A stretch of DNA of 64,000 nucleotides, taken from assembly GCA_963662645.2 (NCBI GenBank), contig OY759762.1:3596001-3660000 (forward strand), in the 5' to 3' direction. Position 1 is the stretch's first letter; each line of letters opens with the position of its first letter. This DNA is from Aldehydirespirator sp963662645. GTDB taxonomy: Bacteria; Actinomycetota; Acidimicrobiia; Acidimicrobiales; Aldehydirespiratoraceae. A model generated the notes under the pieces. That model did no database searches. It saw nothing but the letters and a program-made list of their open reading frames with translations, and was not told the DNA's origin. The position numbers were made by a program, and so were the translations under genes. Below, piece after piece: positions 8,002 through 16,798 of the stretch.

Positions 8002-11000
8002 TCAGGAGCCGGCCGTGGGGGTTGCGGTGGCGGTGGCTTGCGGGCCGAACGCGTAGTTTGCGCCGACCAACGCCAAGGCGGCGACTCTCACATCGCAGGA
8101 GACGCCGTTTGTGAGCCCGGTGAGTTCTGCTGTCGTTCCCTGCACAAGTTGGCCGACTTCTGAAGAGCTGCCGCATTTGTGGACCACGTTGTAGGCAATG
8201 ATTGTGCTGCCGTTGGTGGTGGTGGGACTGCTCCAGGTCACTGTCAGCTTCTGGTCGCCGGGTGTCATGATCAGCGAGGTCGGCGCGGTGGGAGTGCCGG
8301 GAGAGGCGTTGGTGGTCGCCGACCACGGCCCCCAGAAGTTGCCGTTGTTCTTGGCCCGAACCTGAAGGTCGTAGAGGGTGGCCGCTGTCAGGCTGGAGAT
8401 CGTCGCCGTAGTGGAGTTGGCCGGCGAGGGCGTGACCGTGGTCCACGTCGAACCGCTGTTCTCCTTGCGCCGGACCTCGTAGCCGGTGATGGTGGCGGAG
8501 CCGCTGCCCACATAGGACGGCGCCGACCACGACACGTCCAGCGATGTGGCCCCCGGCACCCAGGTGGGTGCGGCCTGTGCTCCCGGCGGCTCGTCGTCGG
8601 CTATCGCCACTGTCAGTGTCTTCGCCGCCAGGCTGCTGTACTTGCTGTCGCTGCTGGTGGCGCGGTGGGAGATATTGACGTTCGCGGAGGTGCCGTCGGC
8701 ATCGTGCACAGCGGTAACCGTGACCGTTTGGGGAGTATTCCAGTTCGTGGTGGTGAAGGTGAGCGAGGACGGGCTGACCGTCACGGCCGCGGTGTCGGCG
8801 CTGATCGGAGTAACCGTCACGCTGTGGGTGGGCTGAGTGGCCAGCCGGACGGTGTAGGTGCCATCGGTGTCGCCCTCGGTCATCTCCAGATCCGACTTCG
8901 ACAGCACCATGGCGCTGGTGTCGTTGTCGTTGATGGTCAGCGTCACGCTGTCGGGCTGGCGCACTCCCTGGGTAGAACTGTTCGACGCGGTGGCCGATAC
9001 CGTGAGAGTCTCGTTGCTCTCGTCGAGCGCGTCGCCGGTGGTGGCGATGGTGACTGTGCCGGTACTCGACTGGGCGTAGGCCGGAATCGTCAGCCTGAGA
9101 TTCTGGCTCAGCGTGTAGTCGCTCGCGCTGGCCGTTGACGGCGTCACCGAAATATTGACGGTGGTGGCGGCCGTAGAGGAGGTGGCCCACGGGAACGATG
9201 CCGTGACCGTCACCGTTCCACCCTCCGACACCGTCGAGGGCGACAGGCTGAGCACTACCTTGGGCGCTTGCGTCCCCTGCTGCGGCGTCCCGGTGCTGAC
9301 GGCGCTCTCCGGCCCGGGTCCTGCGGCGGTGACCGCCCGAACTTTGCAGCTGTAGCTCGTGCCATTCTCCAAACCGATCACCCGGCGGTCGAGATAGGTA
9401 CCGGTATGCGCCATGGGAGACCAAGCGGCAGCGAACGACTCGCCGGTGGTGCGCCTGCACTTGTATTCCCAGCGGATCAAGTCCGACCCGTTGCTGTTGA
9501 CGCTGGCGACGAGGAATACATAGCCGTTCCGGCTGCCGCCCACGTAGAAGCCGGTGGGCGTGCCGGGCAGGTTCACCGGGGTGGAGGTGGCATCGCTGCT
9601 CGGGTCGCTCCAGCCCACGGAGTTCTGGGCCCGCACCTGATAGGTGTAGCTGGTGCCGTTGGTCAACCCGGACACCACATGTGTGAGCGCCAAACCCGAC
9701 GCGTTGGCGATGTCGGCCCAAGCCCCGTAGGTGTTGACCCCCGTCTTGCGCCGGAACTGCCACTTGGTGACCGCCGCCCTGCCGTTGGCGCTCAGCGCGC
9801 CGCTAAGCGTCAGCTTCCCGGCGCCCTTCTCGCCCGGCGCCACCGACAGCGACGGCGTCGGGGGCTTGGTGGTCGTAGCAACGCTCGCGGATGTGCGCCA
9901 CGAGCCAGTGCCGAGAACGTTCTTGGCGCGGGCTCGTACCGTGTAAGTGGTGGTGTTGCTGATGCCGGTGAGGGTCTCGGTGTAGGTTCCGCCGGTGGTG
10001 CTGCCGGTACCGCGGGTACATGTGGCGGTCCAGTTGGTGCCGCTGTCGGTGCTGCATTGGATGTCGTAGGCGAGCCAGCCGCCGGAGGGTTCCGCCCACG
10101 ACACGGTGATGGTGCTGTCGCCTCTTGTGGCGGTGATCGTGCCGATTCGCGCGGGTGTGGAGATAGCGGGGATGTCGACGGTGTCGGACCAGCCGCTGGT
10201 GCCGACGGCGTTAGTGCCCCGGGCTCTCATCTGGTAGGCGGTGGCGTTGGCCTGGCCGGTGATCGTGAGAGTCTCTCGGTCGTTGTCGGCGTCGTTGAGG
10301 TTGGCGGTGACCGGACTGCCCGAACAGGCCGACCACGTGGTGCCGCTGTTTGTGCTGCACTGGATGTCGTAGCTGGTGATCCATGTGTGGGGAGGCCGGC
10401 GGACGGTGAGGGCGATGGTCCCGTTGCCGCGCGCCGCATCGACTGAGGTGAACTTGTCGGGCGCGGTGATCGGGCTTATCAGCGGCGCGAGCCATTGGCC
10501 TCTGCTCCACTTGTTGGTGCTGTAGATGGCGATGTCGTAGGTTCTGTTGTTGTCGATGGTGTGGGTCGTGCCGCCGGCTGTCCAACTCGAGATGGTGACG
10601 CTGTGCTGGGAGGCGGTGTCGTCCTGGTCGGTCAGCGTGGCGCAGCGCGTGTACGCCGCGGCCTGGCCCGCTACGGCGACCGCACAGTCGATGTCGTAGC
10701 CGGTGATCCAGAAGTTCGGCGTCCAATTCATCGTGATCTGGCCGTCACCGCGCGTGTACGTGAGGTTCCTGATGATTGGGAAGAACGGGCGAATCTCCTC
10801 TGTTTGCGCCCAGGGGCCCGCGGCGGAGGGATCGTTGGTCTTGACGGCGCGCACGGCGAGCCTCTGGTGGCGGTTGGCGAGGCTGTACTTGCCCGGCTTG
10901 CCGGGACCTTGCCTGCGCCAGAAATGGCTGATGGTCAGGGGCTGGGCTTGGCCGGCTGGAACCGTCCCGTAGCTGACCAGGTTGCTCGCGCTCCAGCCGC

Positions 11001-12475
11001 ACGGGTCCCAGTGCCAGCCCCAGTAGGAACAGACGAAGTTGTAGCCGTCCGCGCCCGACACTTCAGTCCATCCGACGCGGAATGTCGAGTTGCTATGAAA
11101 CGAGCGGGCCTCGCGGGTGATGGTCCCCCAGGTGACCTGGCCAAGTGTGTTGCTGGCGGGCGACACGGAGGCGGCGGTGGCCAACTCGGCGGACGTCGAC
11201 GCTCCGGCGGCGGTAGAGACTGCTGCGCTGCCGGCGGTGTCGCCGTTGTAGTCGGTCAGCAGGTCGTCGGCGGGCATCCGCGAGATCTCGGTCCACGGTC
11301 CGGTGCCGCCGCTGTTGCGGGCCCGCACGGCCAGGTAGTCGATGGTCTCAGCGGTGGTGTAGCGGTGTGACGTGGCGGTGATGTCGCTGACCACGGCGTG
11401 CCAGGAGGCGCTGCCTTCGGCCTTGGCCTGGATGTCATAGCCGGTTGCACCGGTGACGGCGTCCCATTCGATGTCGAGGTAGCCGTCGCCGGGTTTGATG
11501 GTCAGGTTCGCGGGCGCGGCCACGGGCACATAGGCAGCCGCGGGCGGGGAGTTGCGCCAGTTGCTGTAGCCGCCGCCGTTGCGGGCGCGCACGCCCACTA
11601 CGTAGGTGGTGTCGTTTGACACGCCGTGGATGGTGATGGTGGTGGCGGTGTGCTCGAACGCGGCCAGGTACCAGTCTTGGCCGCCGTCTGGGCTGTAGGT
11701 GATGTGATAGCTGGCTGCGCCCGCGGCCGCGGGCCATTCCGCGGTCAGGGTGCTGTCGCCGCGGGTGACGCTCACCGATGACGGCGTCCTGGGCGGCGGC
11801 GGGACCCAGGGCCCTGTTGGAGGCGAGTTGCGCCAGTTGCTGTAGCCGCCGCCGTTGCGGGCGCGCACGCCCACTACGTAGGTGGTGTCGTTGACACGCC
11901 GTGGATGGTGATGGTGGTGGCGGTGTGCTCGAACGCGGCCAGGTACCAGTCTTGGCCGCCGTCTGGGCTGTAGGTGATGTGATAGCTGGCTGCGCCCGCG
12001 GCCGCGGGCCATTCCGCGGTCAGGGTGCTGTCGCCGCGGGTGACGCTCACCGATGACGGCGTCCTGGGCGGCGGCGGGACCCAGGGCCCTGTTGGAGGCG
12101 AGTTGCGCCAGTTGCTGTAGCCGCCGCCGTTGCGGGCGCGCACGCCCACTACGTAGGTGGTGTCGTTGACACGCCGTGGATGGTGATGGTGGTGCTGGTG
12201 TGCTCGAACGCGGCCAGGTACCAGTCTTGGCCGCCGTCTGGGCTGTAGGTGATGTGATAGCTGGCTGCGCCCGCGGCCGCGGGCCATTCCGCGGTCAGGG
12301 TGCCGTCGGCGCGCTTCAGCGTCACCCACGACGGCGTCGCGGGCGGCAACTCGGCCTGTGCCTCAGCCGCCGGGGGGGGGGTGGCCGCGACGGCGGTTGC
12401 CGCGCCTGCGGCAAGCAGCGCGACCACGCAACCAGCCAGCAGCGCGGCCGGTCGAGGCGTCCTTCGAGCGATCAA
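8002..12475 (-). CDS. secreted multi-FN3/Calx-beta surface protein, interrupted by two -1 frameshifts
   Basis: About 1490 codons if the frame is repaired. TTG 12475 opens a signal peptide (MIARRTPRPAALLAGCVVAL, cleavage near ...AVA-ATPP). Then come FN3 domains of about 92 residues, many more FN3-like units, a Calx-beta-like pair (TVSEGGTVTVTASF and a second ending TLTINDNDT, roughly residues 1050-1250) and two final FN3 units. No sortase motif or membrane anchor is visible at the C-terminus. The frame breaks at about 12162 and 11887, where GTCGTTTGAC in the intact repeat reads GTCGTTGAC. As read here the signal peptide plus FN3-1, FN3-2, and the rest lie in three successive frames. The protein was probably an adhesion or matrix protein. 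The breaks may be real or base-call errors. Confidence 0.7.
11549..12300 (-). repeat. near-identical tandem FN3 coding repeats (276/275/partial)
   Basis: Units start at 11549, 11825 and 12100. The first spacing is 276 nt (92 codons, in frame) and the second 275 nt. The missing T falls at the same place in the two copies nearer the gene start, so one deleted copy probably spread by unequal exchange or conversion. The arms are otherwise almost identical at DNA level, unlike the diverged FN3 units further downstream. Confidence 0.85.
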
Positions 12476-12593
12476 GACGCCCCATCCCTAACGACGGCGC
12501 TGCCTCTCATGGTCGATCCCCCACGCGGCTGGCATGCACTTTCAAATTCTGGCATGCATCTTAAATTATAGCAATAGGCTATAACGATATCAA
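12472..12593 (-). promoter_or_regulatory. strong promoter, paired TGCATGCCAG repeats and a 12-codon leader ORF of the FN3 gene
   Basis: On the minus strand TTGATA (12593-12588), a 17-nt spacer and a perfect TATAAT (12570-12565) form the best sigma70-type promoter in the window. Two direct copies of TGCATGCCAG lie at 12558-12549 and 12538-12529, exactly 20 nt apart, at and just after the expected transcription start, as for a repressor site. ATG 12510, with a GGGGGAT site, opens MRGSAVVRDGAS, whose TGA overlaps the FN3 TTG start (TTGA). Confidence 0.65.
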
Positions 12594-12749
12594 CAATGCC
12601 TCTCGCGTGAGCCAGAAGGGTCGCGTTCTTCGCGGCAGTCGATACAGTCACGTGTACTGCGGCTCGGTCTTGGCGAAGCGACCGCCGCATTCGCAGCCGC
12701 ATCTGCGCTGGCGCTTCCCCGCAACGACCACGACCCGGGGAGCCCAACC

Positions 12750-13454
12750 GTGTGGTGCCCATGTGTCCTATGCAGGTTCCTGGCGGGCTGGCCGCGGCGC
12801 GCCGCCCGGCTGCTACTCGTGTCCGCCGCGGCAATGACCATGGTCGCGGCGATGCTGACCGCCACCGCCGGCGCTGCGTCCCACAAACACGGCCTGCCGG
12901 TGTTCCGGCCGCCCGTGGATGCGCCGGTGGCCGACCCGTTCCGCCCGCCCGAGAATCCTTACGGCCCGGGCAACCGCGGCCTCGAGTACGGCACCGAGCC
13001 CGGCGACGTGGTGCGGGCCGCGGCTGCTGGCACGGTGTCGTTCGCGGGAGCGGTGGCCGGGACGCTCCACGTGACCGTCGACCACGGCGGGGGGCTCCTC
13101 AGCTCGTACTCGTACCTCCGGCGCATCAGCGTGCGGAGCGGCGCGCCCGTCAGCAGGGGCACTGTGATCGGCATCGCGGGGGAGAGGCTGCACTTCGGCG
13201 TGCGGTTGCGCGGGGTCTACACCGATCCCGACACCTTCATCGGCGTGCGGCGCGTGAGGGTGCGGCTCGTGCCGTTGAGAGGCTGGGCCGTCAGGCCGCG
13301 ACACACGCGGGACCGCCGCCGCACGGGGGTCGGCATCGCGGTCGCGGTCTGTCGTCGGCCCTCGTACACTGCTTCGTTGGCCCTTCGGGGTCCGACGGTG
13401 TCGAGCGGTGCCGCCGAATCACTTCGCAACCCGCGCCTTCACCCGGTCGTCTAG
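12750..13454 (+). CDS. exported LytM/M23-like protein with a degenerate active site
   Basis: 234 residues from GTG 12750: a basic n-region, then hydrophobic LLLVSAAAMTMVAAMLTATA and an AGAAS cleavage region near 40-44, then a LytM beta-barrel at about 55-165. The zinc site is lost. The usual HRGID reads NRGLE (N75, E79), and the HxH pair reads RLH (R146, H148). It is therefore probably a non-enzymatic cell-wall or amidase-activator type protein. The tail after 165 is arginine-rich and overlaps the rpsB promoter region. ATG 12837 is a poorer start because it would shorten the signal peptide. M23-like genes next to rpsB are common in actinobacteria. Confidence 0.75.
   Translation: MWCPCVLCRFLAGWPRRAARLLLVSAAAMTMVAAMLTATAGAASHKHGLPVFRPPVDAPVADPFRPPENPYGPGNRGLEYGTEPGDVVRAAAAGTVSFAGAVAGTLHVTVDHGGGLLSSYSYLRRISVRSGAPVSRGTVIGIAGERLHFGVRLRGVYTDPDTFIGVRRVRVRLVPLRGWAVRPRHTRDRRRTGVGIAVAVCRRPSYTASLALRGPTVSSGAAESLRNPRLHPVV
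13365..13370 (+). promoter_or_regulatory. -10 hexamer of the rpsB-tsf promoter
   Basis: TACACT, about 125 nt before rpsB, inside the 3' end of the M23-like ORF. The leader that follows has no recognised r-protein element. Confidence 0.35.
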
Positions 13455-13496
13455 GCGTCCGGCGCGGGCCACGCAGAACCGGGAGAACAAAGAAGC

Positions 13497-14510
13497 ATGG
13501 CTGTTGTCACCATGAAGCAACTGCTGGAGGCCGGGGTCCAGTTCGGCCACCAGACCCGCCGCTGGAATCCGAAGATGAAGCGCTTCATCCACGGAGACAA
13601 GGCCGGCATCCACATAGTCGACCTCCGCCAGACTCTGGCCCATCTCGAGCGCGCCTATGTCTTCATTCGAGATCTGGTCGCCGAGGGCGGAACGGTCCTG
13701 TTCATCGGCACGAAGAAGCAGGCCCAGGACTCGGTGCAGTCCTACGCCGAGCGGTGCAACATGCCCTACGTCAACGAGCGGTGGCAGGGCGGGATGCTCA
13801 CCAACTTCCACACCATCGCCAAGCGGATCGCCAAGATGAAGCAATACCAGCGCATGCGCGACTCGGGCGAGTTCGAGGCCATGCCCAAGAAGGAGGCGCT
13901 GCTGCTCGAACGAGAGCTGGCCAAGCTAGAGCGCAACCTGGGTGGCATTCGCGACATGGAGGAGCCCCCCGGAGCGGTGTTCATCCTCGACACCAAGAAG
14001 GAGTACATAGCGGTCACCGAGGCCCGCAAGCTGGGTGTGCCCATCGTTGCGGTGGTTGACACCAACTGCGATCCCGACCTCGTGGACTACGCCGTCCCCG
14101 GAAACGACGACGCCATCAGGTCCGGCCGGCTCATGGCCCGCGTGATCTCCGACGCCGTGCTCGAGGGCCGGTTCATCCATTCAAAGCGCACCGAGGCCAC
14201 CGGCGCCGCCCGCGACGCCCTCACGGAGGCGGAGGTCGCCGAACAGCAGGCCCGAGCCCGGGCGGAGGCGGCCGTCGAGGCCGCCGAACGCGAGGCTCGC
14301 GTGGCCAAGGCCAAGGCAGGAGCGGCTGGGGCTGAGGGCTCGGCTGCGGGAGCTGAGGGCGCGGCGGCTGCGGCCGAGGGCGTGGCGGCTGCGGCCGAGG
14401 GCGTGGCGGCTGAGGTTGATGCGGCGGCTGAGGGCGCGGCCGCTGAGGGCGCGACCGCCGAAGCAAGCCGCTCGGCGGGCGACGCTGGCTCATCCGACGG
14501 GGAGGGCTGA
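13497..14510 (+). CDS. rpsB: 30S ribosomal protein S2 with a long Ala/Glu-rich tail
   Basis: Ribosomal protein S2, needed for late 30S assembly. Residues 1-235 are canonical, including AGVQFGHQTRRWNPKMKRFI and the GGIRDMEEPPGAVFILD stretch. Residues 236-337 form an alanine/glutamate/glycine-rich extension built partly from a tandem 21-nt unit (AAAEGVA repeated). S2 is usually about 240-300 residues, so the tail is long and likely disordered. A GGGAG site lies 12 nt before ATG 13497. tsf follows 1 nt after the stop. Confidence 0.95.
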   Translation: MAVVTMKQLLEAGVQFGHQTRRWNPKMKRFIHGDKAGIHIVDLRQTLAHLERAYVFIRDLVAEGGTVLFIGTKKQAQDSVQSYAERCNMPYVNERWQGGMLTNFHTIAKRIAKMKQYQRMRDSGEFEAMPKKEALLLERELAKLERNLGGIRDMEEPPGAVFILDTKKEYIAVTEARKLGVPIVAVVDTNCDPDLVDYAVPGNDDAIRSGRLMARVISDAVLEGRFIHSKRTEATGAARDALTEAEVAEQQARARAEAAVEAAEREARVAKAKAGAAGAEGSAAGAEGAAAAAEGVAAAAEGVAAEVDAAAEGAAAEGATAEASRSAGDAGSSDGEG

Positions 14511-14511
14511 C

Positions 14512-15300
14512 ATGGCGGTCAGCGCTCGAGACGTGAAGGCGCTGCGCGACGCCACCGGCGCGGGGATGATGGATGCCAAGAAGGCCCTGACCGCCGCCGA
14601 GGGAGACATGGAGGCGGCCCGCCAGATGCTGCGGGAGCAGGGACTGGCCAAGGCCGATGCCCGCAGCGGCCGGGACAACGACCAGGGCGCGATAGCGGTG
14701 GCTGGCGACGACACGACCGCCGCCGTCGTGCAGCTCAAGTGCGAGACCGACTTCTCGGCCAAGAACGAGGGCTTCACCTCGCTGGTGCAAACCCTCGCAG
14801 AGTCCGTGCTGGCCGGCGGCCCCGGCGCAGTCGATCAACATGCGGCCGAGATCGAGGATCTGAAACTCGTCCTGAAGGAGAACATCGAAGTCGGGGTGGT
14901 CGAGCATCTGCAAGCGGCTGATGGGAATGTCCTCGACTCGTACGTTCACCGCCAGGACGGCCGAGGAGTGAACGCCGTCGTTGTGGAGGGCAGCGGCGTC
15001 GGCGCCGACGCGCTGCATCAGGTGGCGCTGCATGTCGCCTTCGCCAAGCCGCAGTTCCTGAGCGCGGGAGAGATCCCCGCCGACGAGGTCGACCGCGAAC
15101 GGGCCGCGCTGTTGGAGATCACCAAGGCCGAGGGCAAGCCCGAGCAGGCCTGGGACAAGATCGTGGACGGGCGGATGCGGGGCTGGTACGCCGAGCGGGT
15201 GCTGCTCGAGCAGGGTCTGCACGGCGAGAAGACGCCGGTGAGGGACAGCATCGGCGGCGGATCGATCGTCCGGTTCGTACAGGTGCTGATTGGCGACTGA
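14512..15300 (+). CDS. tsf: elongation factor Ts
   Basis: Nucleotide exchange factor for EF-Tu. 262 residues: UBA-like N-domain 1-45 (VKALRDATGAGMMDAKKAL), the TDFSAKNE form of the TDFVARN motif at 79-86, and the C-terminal motif VLLEQ near 235. ATG 14512 is chosen because it starts MAVSARDVK; the longer open frame overlaps rpsB. The 3' end of tsf (GATTGGCGACTGAGC) is duplicated in the gap before pyrH. Confidence 0.95.
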   Translation: MAVSARDVKALRDATGAGMMDAKKALTAAEGDMEAARQMLREQGLAKADARSGRDNDQGAIAVAGDDTTAAVVQLKCETDFSAKNEGFTSLVQTLAESVLAGGPGAVDQHAAEIEDLKLVLKENIEVGVVEHLQAADGNVLDSYVHRQDGRGVNAVVVEGSGVGADALHQVALHVAFAKPQFLSAGEIPADEVDRERAALLEITKAEGKPEQAWDKIVDGRMRGWYAERVLLEQGLHGEKTPVRDSIGGGSIVRFVQVLIGD

Positions 15301-15403
15301 GCGTGGACCAGTCATCCCTCTCGACGAGCTCTGTTGCGGTTCGTGCAGGCACTGATTGGCGACTGAGCATGAGCCATCCGGCCGGTACCGCCGACTGAGC
15401 ATG
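15295..15403 (+). repeat. tandem duplication of the tsf stop/pyrH start junction
   Basis: GACTGAGC followed by a start codon occurs at 15295, 15361 and 15393 (starts GTG 15303, ATG 15369, ATG 15401), so the stop-GC-start arrangement is kept three times. The last unit is 32 nt, and ATG 15369 encodes MSHPAGTAD, ending 2 nt before pyrH. The first copy also repeats the preceding tsf codons (GTTCGTGCAGGCACTGATTG). Confidence 0.65.
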
Positions 15404-16177
15404 GACCAACCCGCCGATACCGCCAACGCTGCGGCGCGGCGACCGGCTCGCTGGCAGAGGGTGCTGCTCAAGCTCTCGGGAGAGGCCTTCGCCGGGGGCT
15501 CCGAGAGCGGTATCGACGGTGACACCGTTCGGCGCATCGCCGCCGGCATCGCGGAGGCTCGCGTCGCGTTCGACGTCGACATAGCCGTCGTGGTCGGGGG
15601 CGGGAACCTGTGGAGAGGCACCCAGGGCGCCGGTGCGGGCATGGATCGGGCCCAGGCCGACTACATGGGGATGCTGGCCACGGTGATGAACGCCCTGGCC
15701 CTCCAAGACACGCTTGAGCAGTTGGGCCAGCCCACGCGGGTGCAGACCGCGATCCACATGGCTCAGATCGCCGAGCCGTACATTCGCCGGCGGGCCATCC
15801 GCCACCTCGAGAAAGGCCGGGTCGTCATCTTTGCCGGGGGCACGGGCAACCCCTTCTTCACCACCGATACAACTGCCGCGCTGAGAGCGGCCGAGGTGGA
15901 GGCTGAAGTCGTGCTGAAGGGCACCCACGGCGGGGTGGACGGCATCTACACGGCCGACCCCGAGGTCGATCCCGGAGCAACCCGGCTGGAGCACGTCACC
16001 TATCTCGAGGTGCTGAACCGGGGTCTGGAGGTGATGGACGCCACCGCCATCACGCTGTGCATGGACAACCGTCTCCCCATCGTGGTCTTCAATCTGATGG
16101 AAGCGGGCAATCTGCAATCCCTGCTCGACGGCGCTCGGGTGGGTACGCTCGTAGCTCAGGAGGATCGGAGCCCATGA
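15401..16177 (+). CDS. pyrH: UMP kinase
   Basis: Hexameric amino-acid-kinase-fold enzyme phosphorylating UMP to UDP. 258 residues from ATG 15401. The sequence shows the phosphate lysine in VLLKLSGEAFAGG (about 21-33), VVVGGGNLWRG near 65-75, GTGNPFFTTDTTAALRA near 150-166 and the C-terminal KGTHGGVDGIYTADP. An upstream in-frame extension exists, but 15401 matches the junction repeat and gives a usual N-terminus. Its stop overlaps frr by ATGA. Confidence 0.95.
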   Translation: MDQPADTANAAARRPARWQRVLLKLSGEAFAGGSESGIDGDTVRRIAAGIAEARVAFDVDIAVVVGGGNLWRGTQGAGAGMDRAQADYMGMLATVMNALALQDTLEQLGQPTRVQTAIHMAQIAEPYIRRRAIRHLEKGRVVIFAGGTGNPFFTTDTTAALRAAEVEAEVVLKGTHGGVDGIYTADPEVDPGATRLEHVTYLEVLNRGLEVMDATAITLCMDNRLPIVVFNLMEAGNLQSLLDGARVGTLVAQEDRSP

Positions 16178-16743
16178 GCGAGGAGCTGATCGGCATGGTG
16201 CTAGCCGACGCCGGCGAGCGAATGGACGAAGCTGTCGCCGCGGCCAGGCGCGAGTTCTCCACAGTGCGCACCGGCAGGGCCAGCTCGGCGCTGCTGGAGC
16301 GGGTTCCAGTAGAGGCCTACGGCGTGAAGATGGCCATGAGGGAACTGGTCAGCTTCGCCATCCCCGAGGCCAGCCAGCTGATCGTCACCCCGCACGACCC
16401 CGCCAACATCACCGCGGTCGAGCGGGCCATACAGCAGGCTCAGCTCGGGCTGGTTCCCAGCAGCGACGGCCGGATAATCCGCCTGTCGTTCCCGCCTCTG
16501 ACGGAGGAACGCCGCCGGGAGCTTGCCAGGCTCGTGGGGTCGATGGCGGAGGACTCCCGCAACCGGATCCGGGGCCTGCGCCGCCAGGCCCGCAAGGATC
16601 TAGGCGAGATCGAGAAGGAGGGCGGGGTGTCCGCAGACGCGGTGGCGCGTGCCAGCGACCAGCTTGACGGCGTCACCCGCGCCCACGAGAAGCTGATCGA
16701 TGAGGCCCTGGCCAGCAAAGAGGACGAGTTGCTCGAGGTGTGA
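16174..16743 (+). CDS. frr: ribosome recycling factor
   Basis: Splits post-termination ribosomes with EF-G. 189 residues, the family size. Two-domain L shape: helix bundle 1-30 and 105-189, beta domain 31-104 with REFSTVRTGRASSALLERVPVEAYG. C-terminal motif RRQARKDLGEIEKEGGVSAD. The ATG overlaps the pyrH stop (ATGA), and a good AGGAGGATC site lies 9 nt upstream. Confidence 0.96.
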   Translation: MSEELIGMVLADAGERMDEAVAAARREFSTVRTGRASSALLERVPVEAYGVKMAMRELVSFAIPEASQLIVTPHDPANITAVERAIQQAQLGLVPSSDGRIIRLSFPPLTEERRRELARLVGSMAEDSRNRIRGLRRQARKDLGEIEKEGGVSADAVARASDQLDGVTRAHEKLIDEALASKEDELLEV

Positions 16744-16798
16744 GAACGCGGGCAGAGCCCGGGTCCTGGACCCGGGGAGGGAAAGGAGCGGTGTAGTG
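16740..16798 (+). other. micro-ORF linking frr and cdsA, containing a hairpin
   Basis: GTG 16740 overlaps the frr stop and encodes MRTRAEPGSWTRGGKGAV; its TAG (16794-16796) shares one base with the cdsA GTG (16796). Inside lies a hairpin, CCCGGGTCC (16758-16766) with GGACCCGGG (16768-16776), just before the cdsA ribosome site GGAAAGGAG. Whether the peptide is made is unknown. Confidence 0.45.

Noticed and set aside
8179..10446. Long plus-strand ORFs of 319-392 codons opposite the FN3 gene
   Set aside because: Antisense shadows: repetitive Gly/Val/Arg text without domains, while the minus strand shows clear FN3 and Calx-beta sequence.
11880..12175. Programmed ribosomal frameshifting in the FN3 gene
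   Set aside because: No slippery heptamer at the break; the difference is a simple missing T relative to the intact unit.
14221..15642. 473-codon minus-strand ORF over rpsB-tsf-pyrH
   Set aside because: Shadow of three certain genes; Pro/Gln/Arg-rich translation typical of antisense GC-rich frames.
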